Origin: Ornithinibacillus gellani
GTDB lineage: Bacteria; Bacillota; Bacilli; Bacillales; Amphibacillaceae
Direction of reading: 5' to 3'
Length of the DNA: 35,946 nucleotides
Assembly (NCBI RefSeq): GCF_003730295.1
Contig: NZ_QTSZ01000023.1
Location: forward strand, 1-35,946
In this document: piece after piece, positions 17,913 to 27,345 of the stretch
Layout: every line of letters begins with the position of its first letter
Numbering within the stretch: position 1 is the first letter of the stretch
Program-made: the position numbers and the translations under genes
Notes under the pieces: generated by a model
What the model saw: the letters and a program-made list of their open reading frames with translations, nothing else
What the model was told of the DNA's origin: nothing
The model's database searches: none

Positions 17913-18731
17913 TTATGGGAAACGTGGGAATTGATCGAAATCCGGCTTGCGTTTTTCTTTAAATGCATCCCGGCCTTCTTTCGCTTCATCCGTTGTATAG
18001 TATAATAATGTTGCATCTCCGCCCATTTGCTGTAAGCCAGCAAGACCATCTGTATCAGCATTAAAGGATGCTTTTAAGAATCGGATGGCTGTTGGAGATT
18101 TTTCTAGAATTTCTTCACACCATTGTAAGGTTTCTGTTTCAAGCTGCTCCAATGGTACCACTTTATTAACCATGCCCATTTCATATGCTTCAGCTGCACT
18201 GTACTGACGGCATAGGTACCATATTTCTCTCGCACGCTTATGGCCAACCATGCGTGCCAGATATCCAGCACCATACCCAGCATCAAAGCTGCCAACTTTT
18301 GGTCCAGTTTGTCCAAATACAGCATTTTCAGCTGCAATCGTTAAATCAGACACAACATGAAGTACATGTCCACCGCCAATAGCATAACCTGCTACCATGG
18401 CAATAACTGGTTTTGGAATCGTACGAATGAGGCGCTGTAAATCGAGTACATTCAATCGTGGCACTTTATCAGAGCCTACATAACCACCATGACCCCTAAC
18501 GGATTGGTCTCCACCAGAACAAAATGCTTTATCGCCAGCACCTGTTAATATAATTACTCCAATGGAAGAATCATCACGTGCATCAGCAAATGCATCAATC
18601 ATTTCATTAACAGTTAATGGTGTAAATGCGTTATGCTTTTCCGGGCGATTCATTGTCACCTTGGCAACACCATTGTATTTTTCATAAATTATTTCTTCAT
18701 ACTCTCCTGCTTTTTCCCATTGAACAGTCAT
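17913..18731 (-). CDS. menB: 1,4-Dihydroxy-2-naphthoyl-CoA synthase
   Basis: Closes the second ring of the naphthoquinone by a Dieckmann condensation of o-succinylbenzoyl-CoA. 272 residues, crotonase fold. Visible: [12 protein letters not shown] near residue 27, [12 protein letters not shown] near 70 (CoA/oxyanion region), [16 protein letters not shown] near 115, and [20 protein letters not shown] near 141. The glycine in QTGPKVG (residue 143) is the mark of the bicarbonate-dependent type I enzymes (E. coli), where type II has Asp. Catalytic Ser148 and Asp150 are present. TAAGGAGGATATAC before ATG 18731 fixes the start. 25 bases after menH. Confidence 0.97.
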   Translation of the reverse strand: MTVQWEKAGEYEEIIYEKYNGVAKVTMNRPEKHNAFTPLTVNEMIDAFADARDDSSIGVIILTGAGDKAFCSGGDQSVRGHGGYVGSDKVPRLNVLDLQRLIRTIPKPVIAMVAGYAIGGGHVLHVVSDLTIAAENAVFGQTGPKVGSFDAGYGAGYLARMVGHKRAREIWYLCRQYSAAEAYEMGMVNKVVPLEQLETETLQWCEEILEKSPTAIRFLKASFNADTDGLAGLQQMGGDATLLYYTTDEAKEGRDAFKEKRKPDFDQFPRFP

Positions 18732-18756
18732 GTATATCCTCCTTATGTCTTTCCAC

Positions 18757-19563
18757 TTATTTCTGTACGGATAAAATAAACTCCGTTACTATTTTACCAA
18801 AGATTTCAGGTTGTTCCACATGAATTGCATGCCCCGCATCAAAAATAATGTTTTTTACCGCATTCGGAAGTGCTTGCGCCATGTCCTGTTGAATCTTTAC
18901 AAATTTAACATCCAAGCTTCCTGCTAGTAATAGGACTGGCATACCCAACATCGGCAACTGCTTCCAAAAGCTAGGCTGACTTCCTGTCCCCATACCACGG
19001 AGAGATGCCGCTAAACCAGTATTTCTTTGTGCTTCTCTTTCCCAACGAATTTTATTCCGTACCGCTGTGTTGAGCTGCTTTTGTGTAGAAAACAAAGGAA
19101 TGTTCTCCCAATAATTGATAAAATGGGTCAAACCCTCTGCCTCCAATTTCATCGCAAGCCTTTCGTCATGTTTTCTTCTGGCCATTCTTTCCACTGTTGT
19201 ACGAAGACCTGGTGAAGCACTTTCTAAAATTAGTCCCGCTATCTGTTCTGGATATTGCAACGCATAGGCAAGTGCTGTTCTTCCACCCATCGAATAGCCA
19301 AGTAAATAAAATTGCTCCAGTTCAAGCTTACGAAATAAATGATCTAGGTCCTGGCAACATTCCGCCATGGTAATCGGTGTATCCTGTGTAGTCTGTCCAT
19401 GCCCGGGCAAATCCACTGTAATCAATCGAAATTTCTTTTCATACGTAGCAATAAATGAATCCCATGTTTTGGTACTGCCGGTAAATCCATGTAACATGAC
19501 AAGCGTTGGTCCACTCCCATGACATTCATAAAAATAGGTGGTTTCATTGATATGTTCCTTCAT
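18757..19563 (-). CDS. menH: SHCHC synthase (alpha/beta hydrolase)
   Basis: Removes pyruvate from SEPHCHC to give SHCHC. 268 residues, alpha/beta-hydrolase fold. [13 protein letters not shown] near residue 23 (oxyanion region), DLPGHGQT near 51, nucleophile elbow [10 protein letters not shown] (Ser91), an acid in AGSLDVKF and a catalytic His in [12 protein letters not shown] are present. The ATG overlaps the menD stop by four bases (ATGA), so translation is coupled. The position between menD and menB supports the MenH assignment over a generic esterase. Confidence 0.93.
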   Translation of the reverse strand: MKEHINETTYFYECHGSGPTLVMLHGFTGSTKTWDSFIATYEKKFRLITVDLPGHGQTTQDTPITMAECCQDLDHLFRKLELEQFYLLGYSMGGRTALAYALQYPEQIAGLILESASPGLRTTVERMARRKHDERLAMKLEAEGLTHFINYWENIPLFSTQKQLNTAVRNKIRWEREAQRNTGLAASLRGMGTGSQPSFWKQLPMLGMPVLLLAGSLDVKFVKIQQDMAQALPNAVKNIIFDAGHAIHVEQPEIFGKIVTEFILSVQK

Positions 19564-21308
19564 TGGTTTACACCGGAATGTTTAATATCTTGATGGATAT
19601 TGGCCCATAGTTCTTGATGCCAAGTGGCGTTTTCCTGACGATCCGTATTGACTTCTACGACAGAAAGCCCTTTGTGATGATAGCCCGCTTCGAGCGCATC
19701 CCGTAGTTCATGCACATGGCTTACTTTTTGATGCTTGCCACCATACATCGTAATCGCTTGTTCAAATTCTATATCTAACGGCGTTCCAAACAATGCCTCG
19801 AAATGCGTTTGATCAGCTGACTGCGGTAAAAATGAAAAAATACCGCCACCATTGTTATGAATTAATAAAATCGTGATGGAGAGATCAAAATGCTTTGCGT
19901 TCAATAAACCATTTAAATCATGGTAAAAAGATAAATCACCAATTAATAAAGTCATGCGATCCATCGTACCTGCGGCAGCACCAATTGCACTGGATACCAT
20001 CCCATCAATCCCGTTGGCGCCACGATTGGCATGAATACGAACTGTTTTATTCATCGTCATCAAAAAAGTATCTACATCACGAACCGCCATACTATTACCA
20101 ACATATAGCCCACTACCATCTGGGATCATCTCCATTAACGCACGAACCGCCGATCCTTCCGTCAGTTTGCTATCATCATTTCGAGTTACATGCTTTTTGG
20201 TAATCCCATTTACAGCTTTCCATTGTTCCAACCATTCAGTTGATCGCTTCCACGTATTCGTTCGTGCTATTAAATCGATACATAATTGATTGGCATCTGC
20301 AAAAATCATTTCCGTCCGGTTGCCTGTTGGTTCCCGATGTCCACGATGATCTTCAATCACAAATTGTGGAATATCCTGCTGCTCGTTTATGTAAAACAGA
20401 TAAGACTTTGATACAGGCATCGCACCAAATCGAATGATAAAATCAGCCTGTAAATTAGCACGTATGTCAGCATTTTTTAAAAAAGCATCATAGCCTTCCA
20501 CAATACCATCTTTCTCATGTGAACCAGTTCGCAGCTGTGAAAGGGGATCAGCCAAAATCGGAAGTTGCCATTGTTTTGCCAATTCCACTACTGCCGTTAA
20601 ATCTTTCCCAGCTTGTTGAGGGCCACAAACAATGACGCCACGCTGTTTGTCCTTACATAATTGTAATAATCTATTTAATTGATCATCAGACAAACGCTTG
20701 ATACCATCCTGGGCGGTTAAAAACGACGTCTGACGATGAGAACCCCAACGATTTTCCAAGGTAAGATCAGGCATTAAAGGCTCACGAAACGGAAAATTTA
20801 ATTGCACCGGTCCTGGATTACCTTCCTGCGCCATATAAAACGCCCGAGCAGCCCGTCCTCGGACGTATGCTAGCATAGATTCTGTTTCATCTGGTAATGC
20901 CATTTCATGAAACCATTTTACATATTCCCCATACATTTTTATTTGTTCAATCGCTTGTGGAGCACCAACATCCCGAAGTTCATGTGGACGGTCTGCTGTT
21001 AATACAAGGAGAGGAACCCGACTGTAATGAGCTTCAATGATGGCAGGATAATAATTTGCGGCTGCCGTTCCCGACGTACAAACAAGTGCAACCGGCCGTC
21101 TTGTTTCCTTTGCCAGACCAAGGGCAAAAAAAGCAGCTGACCGTTCATCAATAATGACCCACTGTTTTATCTGTGGATGGTCGGCAAATAAAATAGCGAG
21201 TGGTGTCGAACGTGAACCAGGTGAAATAACGACATGCTCTAAACCACTTGCTGCCAGTTCATCTATGAAATTCCCCGTGTATTTTGTCAATGATTCTGTA
21301 TAACCCAT
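19560..21308 (-). CDS. menD: SEPHCHC synthase
   Basis: Thiamine-diphosphate enzyme that joins 2-oxoglutarate to isochorismate. 582 residues, as expected. Motifs: HVVISPGSRSTPLAI near residue 25, the conserved Glu in IDERSAAFFALGLA near 54 (cofactor activation), ALVCTSGTAAANYYPAIIEA near 75, a middle domain, and a C-terminal ThDP/Mg region GDLSFYHDLNGLL near 455 followed by NNGGGIFSFLP. ATG 21308 follows GAGGGC. Only three bases separate it from the menF stop and it overlaps menH, so menF-menD-menH are tightly cotranscribed. Confidence 0.97.
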   Translation of the reverse strand: MGYTESLTKYTGNFIDELAASGLEHVVISPGSRSTPLAILFADHPQIKQWVIIDERSAAFFALGLAKETRRPVALVCTSGTAAANYYPAIIEAHYSRVPLLVLTADRPHELRDVGAPQAIEQIKMYGEYVKWFHEMALPDETESMLAYVRGRAARAFYMAQEGNPGPVQLNFPFREPLMPDLTLENRWGSHRQTSFLTAQDGIKRLSDDQLNRLLQLCKDKQRGVIVCGPQQAGKDLTAVVELAKQWQLPILADPLSQLRTGSHEKDGIVEGYDAFLKNADIRANLQADFIIRFGAMPVSKSYLFYINEQQDIPQFVIEDHRGHREPTGNRTEMIFADANQLCIDLIARTNTWKRSTEWLEQWKAVNGITKKHVTRNDDSKLTEGSAVRALMEMIPDGSGLYVGNSMAVRDVDTFLMTMNKTVRIHANRGANGIDGMVSSAIGAAAGTMDRMTLLIGDLSFYHDLNGLLNAKHFDLSITILLIHNNGGGIFSFLPQSADQTHFEALFGTPLDIEFEQAITMYGGKHQKVSHVHELRDALEAGYHHKGLSVVEVNTDRQENATWHQELWANIHQDIKHSGVNQ

Positions 21309-21311
21309 CTT

Positions 21312-22697
21312 CTAGCCCTCCAATGCAGATAACATAGGCAAAAACTTCATCGCTGTTTCTGCATATTCTGCCTCGATATCGGAATCCTGCACAATTCCAC
21401 AACCAGCAAATAATGAGGCTTCCTTACCTTGTATCAATCCTGAACGGATGGCAACAGCAAATTCACCGTTTTGATTACTATCCATCCAGCCCACTGGCGC
21501 ACCATACCAGCCACGATCCAATTGTTCGTGGTCACGAATAAAGGATAAAGCCGCTTCGTTTGGTGTCCCGCCTAAAGCTGGCGTTGGGTGCAGTCGCTTC
21601 ACTGCATCAAGGATTCCCATACCTTCCTTGAGTCGCGCAGTTACTGGTGTATATAAATGCTGTAGGTTTTTCAACGGGTAAGCAACAGGCTTTTCCGGCA
21701 CTTCAATATGCGAGCAATAAGGAGCAATGGCATCCTGAATCATTCGTACAACAAAATCATGCTCTTGCAGGTTTTTATCATCCTGTAGCAATGCCTTACT
21801 AATTTGCTCGTCCTCTTCTGGTGTTTTCCCACGCGGGGCAGTTCCTGCTAAGCAAGTTGAAAGTAATTCCTGCTGTTTCACCCGCACCAATCGTTCAGGT
21901 GTCGCACCAACAAAGCAATCCTCCCCATGCTCCATCGCAAAAATATAACTATTTGGCTGCATCTCCTCTAATTGTTTTAACATACGGGAGATTTCAGCTT
22001 TCGATGAAAATGTCAAACGCAGCTCTCGCGCCAGCACAATTTTATGAGCATGCTTGTCCGCTATCGTATCCTTTGCGGATTGGACCAATTGCTTCCATTG
22101 ATTTGCATCAATTTCCTGTTTATCGGTAACAGTAGATTGGACGTATGGAATATCCTTACCTGCTATAAAGGTTGCTTCCATTTCTTGCATCTCAGACACC
22201 AGCTTATTGATGTTTGTTTCCTGTTCAATCGTCACATTTGTAGTTAAATATAGCTCATTTTCCGATTGAACCAATAACAGGCTCGGGATGATAAATTGGC
22301 TATTCTTATAGGACTCCCACAAAGCTGTACTTGTTTTTAACGGATCAAAAGCCATACCTCCAACTGCTACAAGTCCTGTGCCCGGTACGTCATGTGGATT
22401 AGACACCAATGCATGTTCAATCAATCCATCCCATGCATCTTTCACAGTTTCAAACCAATCATGTTGCGCACAAATTTCGTGCGCAATGCCCACACTTACC
22501 ATGGCAAAATCTCGATCAGCGCTAATCCATAATGTTCTATTTCCGCCTAATTCCTTTGCAGCCTCAAATGACCGCAACAAATCAGCTTGTTTAACCTTTT
22601 TGGTTATACTAACAAGCTGTGTTTGGTTATTTTTATTCAGCAGATGCTTTGCTTGATTCAACAATGCTACATGCTGCTGTTCTTTTATATCAATCAT
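21312..22697 (-). CDS. menF: Isochorismate synthase
   Basis: Converts chorismate to isochorismate, the entry step to menaquinone. 461 residues; chorismate-utilising fold in the C-terminal half. Visible: KIVLARELRLTF near residue 220, EDCFVGATPERLVRV near 260, STCLAGTAPRGKTPEED near 280, QEHDFVVRMI near 310, LHPTPALGGTPNEAAL near 370 and the C-terminal FAGCGIVQDSDIEAEYAET with Mg-binding acidic residues. GGAGG lies 10 bases before ATG 22697. First gene of the five-gene minus-strand men operon; about 250 bases separate it from the divergent menA. Confidence 0.96.
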   Translation of the reverse strand: MIDIKEQQHVALLNQAKHLLNKNNQTQLVSITKKVKQADLLRSFEAAKELGGNRTLWISADRDFAMVSVGIAHEICAQHDWFETVKDAWDGLIEHALVSNPHDVPGTGLVAVGGMAFDPLKTSTALWESYKNSQFIIPSLLLVQSENELYLTTNVTIEQETNINKLVSEMQEMEATFIAGKDIPYVQSTVTDKQEIDANQWKQLVQSAKDTIADKHAHKIVLARELRLTFSSKAEISRMLKQLEEMQPNSYIFAMEHGEDCFVGATPERLVRVKQQELLSTCLAGTAPRGKTPEEDEQISKALLQDDKNLQEHDFVVRMIQDAIAPYCSHIEVPEKPVAYPLKNLQHLYTPVTARLKEGMGILDAVKRLHPTPALGGTPNEAALSFIRDHEQLDRGWYGAPVGWMDSNQNGEFAVAIRSGLIQGKEASLFAGCGIVQDSDIEAEYAETAMKFLPMLSALEG

Positions 22698-22882
22698 CGA
22701 TCATAGACCTCCATTGTATTTCCACATTTTCATTGCGTTTAAAAAGTATCTATAACCTTTGTTCAATGAAAACCCATATCTATTTTATTCTCTTTTTCAA
22801 TGTTTCTCAAGGAATGGGCTATAATTGTTGTGAAACAATCCACTTTCATTATATTTGCACCGTTCTGATAGTTTCATCGTTA

Positions 22883-22912
22883 TTGTACAGATACAAGCTG
22901 CCATGATAATAT
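22883..22912 (+). promoter_or_regulatory. Possible menA promoter
   Basis: TTGTAC (22883-22888), an 18-base gap and TAATAT (22907-22912), 43 bases before the menA start. A second TATAAT lies further upstream. Moderate match only. A minus-strand promoter for menF is not clear in this spacer. Confidence 0.4.
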
Positions 22913-22954
22913 ATGATAGATAAGTTATGTACGTTTCACAGGAGGAATCATGAC

Positions 22955-23896
22955 ATGCACGCTTCAAATTCAAAAACCGCAGAAATTAAACAGACGCTAA
23001 ATGAACGTGATGGCTTTCAGGTGTGGTGGCGTTTACTCCGCCCACATACCTTAACCGCATCATTTGTACCAGTGTTTGTTGGTACAATGCTCGCCGTAAC
23101 AGAAGATACGTTTCGACCGCTCTTATTCGCTGCAATGCTTATTGCTTCCATACTGATTCAAGCCGCAACCAATATGTTCAATGAATACTATGATTTTAAG
23201 CGTGGACTCGATTCAGAGCATTCAGTAGGAATTGGTGGAACGATTGTTCGCGATGGTATTCAGCCCAAAACCGTGCTTCAATTGGCCTTAGCCTTCTTTG
23301 CTATCGCCACCTTACTAGGGGTTTACATTTGTATCGCATCAAGCTGGTGGATTGCCGCAATTGGTGTTGTTTGTATGCTATTTGGTTATCTATATACAGG
23401 TGGACCATATCCAATTGCTTATACCCCTTTCGGTGAACTATTTGCTGGTTTTCTGATGGGAACTGTCATTATCGGAATTAGTTATTTTATTCAAACCATG
23501 ACCATTACTTCAAATGTAATTTGGGTTTCGATTCCAGTAGCTATCTTCATTGCTGCTATTATGCTTTCCAATAACATTAGGGACCTGGACAATGATAAAA
23601 TTAGTGGACGTAAAACAATAGCAATACTTATTGGTAGAAAAAACGCCATCCTATTACAGGCATCTATGTTTGCAATCGCCTTTTTACTAACTGCAGTCTA
23701 TATTGTTCTCGGACTATTACCAATTTGGTCCTTGATTACTTTTGTAGGTGTAAAACTAGCCATCGACGTCATCAAAAAATACAAAGGAAAAACACAGCCG
23801 CTGGAAATGATGCCAGCCATGGCAGCTACAGGTAAAACAAACAGCATTTATGGCATTTTATTAGGACTTTCCTTAATGATGAGTAAATTAATATAA
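22955..23896 (+). CDS. menA: 1,4-Dihydroxy-2-naphthoate prenyltransferase
   Basis: Attaches the polyprenyl chain to DHNA in the membrane. 313 residues from ATG 22955, chosen because GGAGG (22941-22945) is 9 bases away; an in-frame ATG at 22913 has no ribosome site. UbiA-family signatures are clear: the first Asp-rich motif NMFNEYYDFKRGLDSE near residue 82 and the second NNIRDLDNDK near residue 210. Eight or nine hydrophobic helices follow the N-terminal LLRPHTLTASFVPV. It diverges from menF, and menI follows after 44 bases. Confidence 0.95.
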   Translation: MHASNSKTAEIKQTLNERDGFQVWWRLLRPHTLTASFVPVFVGTMLAVTEDTFRPLLFAAMLIASILIQAATNMFNEYYDFKRGLDSEHSVGIGGTIVRDGIQPKTVLQLALAFFAIATLLGVYICIASSWWIAAIGVVCMLFGYLYTGGPYPIAYTPFGELFAGFLMGTVIIGISYFIQTMTITSNVIWVSIPVAIFIAAIMLSNNIRDLDNDKISGRKTIAILIGRKNAILLQASMFAIAFLLTAVYIVLGLLPIWSLITFVGVKLAIDVIKKYKGKTQPLEMMPAMAATGKTNSIYGILLGLSLMMSKLI

Positions 23897-23940
23897 GCAG
23901 TCTATTTGATTTATAAATAATCGGTATAGGGGGAAGAATC

Positions 23941-24342
23941 ATGAAGAACAGAGATATCTCCAATACATTAATAGAAGCTTTAGGGATAGAAATCATTTCA
24001 TTAGACAAAAACAAAGTAATACTCACCATGCCTGTTGATCAACGTACCAAACAGCCCGCTGGATTTTTGCATGGTGGCGCAAGTGTTGCGTTAGCTGAAA
24101 CAGCTGCTAGTATCGGTGCATTACTTCACGTGGATTCAGAAACTACAAGTGTATTTGGCATGGAAATCAATGCCAACCACATTCGCAGCAAACGTGATGG
24201 AAATGTGACTGCAACCGCAACACCAATTCATACAGGCAAAACGACAATGGTTTGGGATATTCAGATTACGGATGAAGAGCATCAACTTATCTGTATCTCC
24301 AGATGTACCATTGGAATCGTACCAAAGCGAAAAAGCGAATAA
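23941..24342 (+). CDS. menI: DHNA-CoA thioesterase, hotdog fold (MenI/YdiI-like)
   Basis: 133 residues. Strong motif match to E. coli YdiI (MenI): TMPVDQRTKQPAGFLHGGASVALAE, then MEINANHIRS and ISRCTIGIV. The conserved HGG (His44) and Glu53 of the LAET segment are the hotdog thioesterase catalytic positions. YdiI hydrolyses DHNA-CoA to DHNA, the step between MenB and MenA; the location 44 bases behind menA supports the same job here. GGGGGAAG upstream supports ATG 23941. A broad-specificity acyl-CoA thioesterase (YuxO/PaaI-like) is the alternative. Confidence 0.85.
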   Translation: MKNRDISNTLIEALGIEIISLDKNKVILTMPVDQRTKQPAGFLHGGASVALAETAASIGALLHVDSETTSVFGMEINANHIRSKRDGNVTATATPIHTGKTTMVWDIQITDEEHQLICISRCTIGIVPKRKSE

Positions 24343-24378
24343 TAAATAAAAAAGGCCAGGACATAACTAGCCTCTTAT

Positions 24379-24433
24379 CATGAAAAAACGGTCATGTTTA
24401 TTACAAAAAAATAAACATGACCGTTTTTTCATG
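24379..24433 (+). terminator. menI terminator, perfect 24-base stem
   Basis: 24379-24402 and 24410-24433 are exact reverse complements around a 7-base A-rich loop; the core is ACGGTCATGTTTATT. The right arm supplies TTTTTT. Unusually long and perfect for a terminator. It is preceded by AAAGGCCAGGACATAACTAG (about 24351-24370), a diverged form of the GAGGCTGGGACA string that begins the nested palindrome at 35018. Confidence 0.8.
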
Positions 24434-24439
24434 GTGAAT

Positions 24440-24690
24440 TTGATGGGAACTGGCAGTATATTTTCTTCAATTAACTGCCAATAAGGCAAATCCAAACTCA
24501 TTTTTATAAGAAGTGCATCTGCATGAACTACGGAATAGATACTTTAATATGTCTACATTTAATAAAGCGGAATAAATCTACGGAGACTCCTACGAGGCCA
24601 GCCGTGTCCGAAATTGACAAAGAAAGTGAACTTGTTGAGACCGGCTCGTGGAACGCGGAATAGATTTGGAGCGATGTAGTTGTTCAAAAT
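24440..24690. repeat. Gene-free spacer with repeat-like sequence
   Basis: No open frame here looks real. GGCAGT/ACTGCC hairpin arms lie about 24451-24480. GCGGAATAAATCT (24568-24580) is repeated as GCGGAATAGATTT (24655-24667), with a related ACGGAATAGATAC near 24530. Between them are CGGAGACTCCTACGAGG and GAGACCGGCTCGTGGAACG, wording I associate with dispersed Bacillaceae intergenic repeats. CTACAT (24553-24558) and ATGTAG (24674-24679) bracket the core. The repeat status cannot be confirmed from one window. Confidence 0.35.
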
Positions 24691-24695
24691 GAAAA

Positions 24696-24729
24696 GGAGT
24701 TCCAGTAAAAATTAATATACTGAAACTCC
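24696..24729 (-). terminator. ribU terminator
   Basis: GGAGTTCCAGTA (24696-24707) pairs with TACTGAAACTCC (24718-24729); on the minus strand TTTTC follows. It lies past the ribU stop. Confidence 0.75.
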
Positions 24730-24772
24730 TATTATGATGTTTCACTGGCTTCCACGCTATTTTATATGATTG

Positions 24773-25354
24773 TTATACCATTTTCACATGTCGTTGTTCA
24801 ATCCATACGCGGAGCTTGAGAAAAAGCGGCACAAATAATGCACCAACGATGATTCCTTTGATTAAATTAAACGGCAAAATACCGATCAAGACGGTTGCGC
24901 GTTTCACTGCTTCTATTTTCATTTCTTCCATTCCCATAAACCAAGCATAAATAGGAAGTAAGACAAAATAATTTAATACACTCATACCAATTGCCATGAC
25001 TATGGTTCCAGTAATAAGTCCGGACACAATACTTTTAACACCTTTATATTTATGATACAAAAAGGCAACTGGTAGAACAAACATCATTGCTGCTAGGAAA
25101 TTAGCCATTACACCTACAGGCTCTCCCCCACCAACAATAAGATAAAGACCATTTTTTATGGCCGCTACAATCACACCTGCCATAGGCGAAAAAATCAATG
25201 CGGCAATTAATGCTGGGACGTCCCCAAAGTCAATTTTCAAGTATCCCGGTAAAAAAGGAAGTGGGAAATCGAGAAAAATCAATAATAATGAAATCGTACC
25301 TAATAATGCCAAAATAATAAGTCTTAATAATTTTGATGATTGTGTATGCATCAT
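24773..25354 (-). CDS. ribU: Riboflavin ECF transporter S component
   Basis: Membrane protein that binds riboflavin and works with the shared EcfAA'T energising module, not encoded here. About 193 residues with six hydrophobic helices. Family motifs: LDFPLPFLPGYLKIDFGDVPALIA near the N-terminus, GVIVAAIKNGLYLIVGGGEPVG, and ILPFNLIKGIIVGALF near the C-terminus. AAGGGAG precedes two adjacent ATGs (25354, 25351); either may start, and an ATG at 25369 overlaps the ribosome site. The FMN riboswitch upstream independently supports the riboflavin assignment. Confidence 0.95.
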   Translation of the reverse strand: MMHTQSSKLLRLIILALLGTISLLLIFLDFPLPFLPGYLKIDFGDVPALIAALIFSPMAGVIVAAIKNGLYLIVGGGEPVGVMANFLAAMMFVLPVAFLYHKYKGVKSIVSGLITGTIVMAIGMSVLNYFVLLPIYAWFMGMEEMKIEAVKRATVLIGILPFNLIKGIIVGALFVPLFLKLRVWIEQRHVKMV

Positions 25355-25419
25355 CCATTCTCCCTTCATCTATCATCGATTCACATCTGGTGATGAAGGA
25401 TAAGCCTATTCCTTTGTTT

Positions 25420-25655
25420 AAAAATAAATAAAACCCCAAAGCCTAATGGGGCTTTAGGGTATGATAAACGTAGGAAAATAAAGATGCAAAAAAAGCACCT
25501 TCCATTTCAGCTCGACATCTTCTCCCATCCAGACTGTAACTGTCGGTTCCGGAATCACACCGGATCAGCCACAAAGCGAGTTGCCAAGTGGGTCACGGAC
25601 TTAAAACAAATTGGTTCTTACCGTCGGTCGGGAATTTCACCCTGCCCCGAAGATG
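25420..25655 (-). promoter_or_regulatory. FMN riboswitch (RFN element) of ribU
   Basis: On the minus strand P1 pairs CATCTTC (25516-25522) with GAAGATG (25649-25655). Inside are the RFN signatures GGGGCAGGGTGAAATTCCCG, ACCGACGGTAA, GTGACCC, CTGATCCGGTG and CCGACAGTTACAGTCTGGAT. Downstream, ACCCCAAAGCC (25433-25443) pairs with GGCTTTAGGGT (25450-25460) and is followed by a T-rich run: an intrinsic terminator. FMN should cause early termination. Confidence 0.96.
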
Positions 25656-25681
25656 GAATCGATTATGTTATTGTTAAATTC

Positions 25682-25710
25682 ATTATACATGGTTATGCTT
25701 TGTTTGTGAA
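25682..25710 (-). promoter_or_regulatory. ribU promoter
   Basis: Minus-strand TTCACA (25705-25710), a 17-base spacer and TATAAT (25682-25687), 27 bases upstream of the RFN aptamer. Confidence 0.75.
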
Positions 25711-25834
25711 GCCTATTGCTCAGATGGAGAAATACGGCATTTTTCATAGACAAAACAACATGCAGCTTATCTGAATAAAATGGTTTTATAAATCACATGC
25801 AGGGAAAATAATAGCCAAGGAGGTTTGAAAGGAA

Positions 25835-27241
25835 ATGGAAAATCAATTTACTGTAAACAATCCAGCAACTGGTGAACGGATACAGACCGTACAAGTAGAC
25901 AACGAGGAAAAGGTTAAAGATGCATTGAAAAGAGGACATGAGGCTTTTAAAACATGGTCACAAATCAATGCCCATAAACGTTCTGAGCTACTAAACAAAT
26001 GGTCCCTAAAACTAAAAGAACATAAAGAAGAAATAGCAACCATTATGACGAAAGAAAATGGCAAACCACTACGTGAATCCCGTGGTGAAGTGGATTATGC
26101 AGCAAGCTATATTGACTGGTATGCAGAGGAGGCAAAACGTATCTATGGCCGTACAATTCCCGCTAATACCGAGTCCAAACGAATCATTGTTACGAAACAA
26201 CCTGTGGGACTAGTCGCAGCAATCACACCATGGAACTTTCCAGCAGCAATGATGACTAGGAAGGCAGCACCTGCGTTAGCAGCTGGTTGCACTTTTATTG
26301 TCAAACCAGCAGTAGAAACTCCGTTAACGATGATTCGTATTGTGGAATTGGCACATGAAGCAGGCATTCCAAAGGATGTTGTGCAATGTGTGAATGGACG
26401 TGGAAGTGTCATGGGAAAATTATTTACCGAGAGTGATTATGTTCGCAAAATAACCTTTACTGGCTCAACTGCAGTTGGAAAAACATTAATTAAAAACAGT
26501 GCAGATACAATAAAGCATGTAACAATGGAGCTGGGAGGGCATGCACCATTAATCATTGCCAAGGATTCCGATCTCGACCTGGCAGTAGAGCAGACTATCG
26601 CATCCAAATTTAGAAATGCAGGACAAACCTGCGTCTGTGCGAACCGAATTATTGTTGCCGACGAAGTGGTTGATACATTTGCTGAAAAGCTGGCAGCAGC
26701 TGTTTCAGATTTGAAGGTTGGCAATGGATTAGATGAAACGACAGACATTGGACCCATTATCAATCAAAAGGGTTATAAGAAAATAAAATCACAAATGGAT
26801 GACGCTTTGGAAAATGGTGCAGAAGTTCTCACTGGAAATAAATACGATGTAGATGAAGAAAAAGGTACCTATTTTGTACATCCAACCGTCTTGAAAAATG
26901 TGAAGACTTCTATGGTGATGATGCATGAAGAAACATTTGGTCCAATTGCCCCGATTATTCCCTTCCAATCATTGAATGAAGCTGTGAAAATCGCTAATGG
27001 AACACCATTTGGGCTTGCGGCGTATTTCTTTACAAATGACTATCGGACAGGTACCTACTTATCTGAACAGTTACAATTTGGAATTGTTGGCTGGAACGAT
27101 GGAGCACCATCTGCAGCACATGCACCGTTCGGTGGTATGAAAGAAAGTGGCTTAGGTCGCGAAGGCGGATTGGAAGGTATCGAACCTTATTTAGAGACGA
27201 AATATCTGTCGATTGGTAACTTGGATTTTTCTGGTGAATAA
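25835..27241 (+). CDS. gabD: Succinate-semialdehyde dehydrogenase (NAD(P)+)
   Basis: 468 residues, aldehyde dehydrogenase superfamily. [24 protein letters not shown] near residue 128, FTGSTAVGK near 208, ELGGHAP (Glu232, general base) and [11 protein letters not shown] (nucleophile Cys266) are all visible. The CxC pair Cys266/Cys268 is typical of succinate-semialdehyde dehydrogenases, where it can form a redox-switch disulfide. The enzyme would oxidise succinic semialdehyde to succinate, as in GABA breakdown; glutarate semialdehyde is a possible alternative. AAGGAGG precedes ATG 25835. No gabT or GABA permease is adjacent, so the pathway partner lies elsewhere. Confidence 0.88.
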   Translation: MENQFTVNNPATGERIQTVQVDNEEKVKDALKRGHEAFKTWSQINAHKRSELLNKWSLKLKEHKEEIATIMTKENGKPLRESRGEVDYAASYIDWYAEEAKRIYGRTIPANTESKRIIVTKQPVGLVAAITPWNFPAAMMTRKAAPALAAGCTFIVKPAVETPLTMIRIVELAHEAGIPKDVVQCVNGRGSVMGKLFTESDYVRKITFTGSTAVGKTLIKNSADTIKHVTMELGGHAPLIIAKDSDLDLAVEQTIASKFRNAGQTCVCANRIIVADEVVDTFAEKLAAAVSDLKVGNGLDETTDIGPIINQKGYKKIKSQMDDALENGAEVLTGNKYDVDEEKGTYFVHPTVLKNVKTSMVMMHEETFGPIAPIIPFQSLNEAVKIANGTPFGLAAYFFTNDYRTGTYLSEQLQFGIVGWNDGAPSAAHAPFGGMKESGLGREGGLEGIEPYLETKYLSIGNLDFSGE

Positions 27242-27284
27242 TTATTTCACTTTAAAGGTCTATGATCCGTTCGAAAAAGCATGA

Positions 27285-27345
27285 ATATCCAAAGACACGA
27301 GCCAGGTATGTTTTATCCTCACTCGTGTCTTATTTGGGTTATTTT
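27285..27345 (+). terminator. gabD terminator
   Basis: AAGACACGAG (27292-27301) pairs with CTCGTGTCTT (27322-27331), with outer CCAAA/TTTGG pairing; T-rich TATTTGGGTTATTTTTT follows. It overlaps the 3' end of convergent gpmA. Confidence 0.75.

Noticed and set aside
17813-18061. 82-codon minus-strand frame overlapping menB and menE ends
   Set aside because: Shadow of menB in another frame; menB and menE motifs account for the DNA.
25484-25774. 96-codon plus-strand frame
   Set aside because: It is antisense to the FMN riboswitch and its promoter, whose conserved elements explain the open frame.
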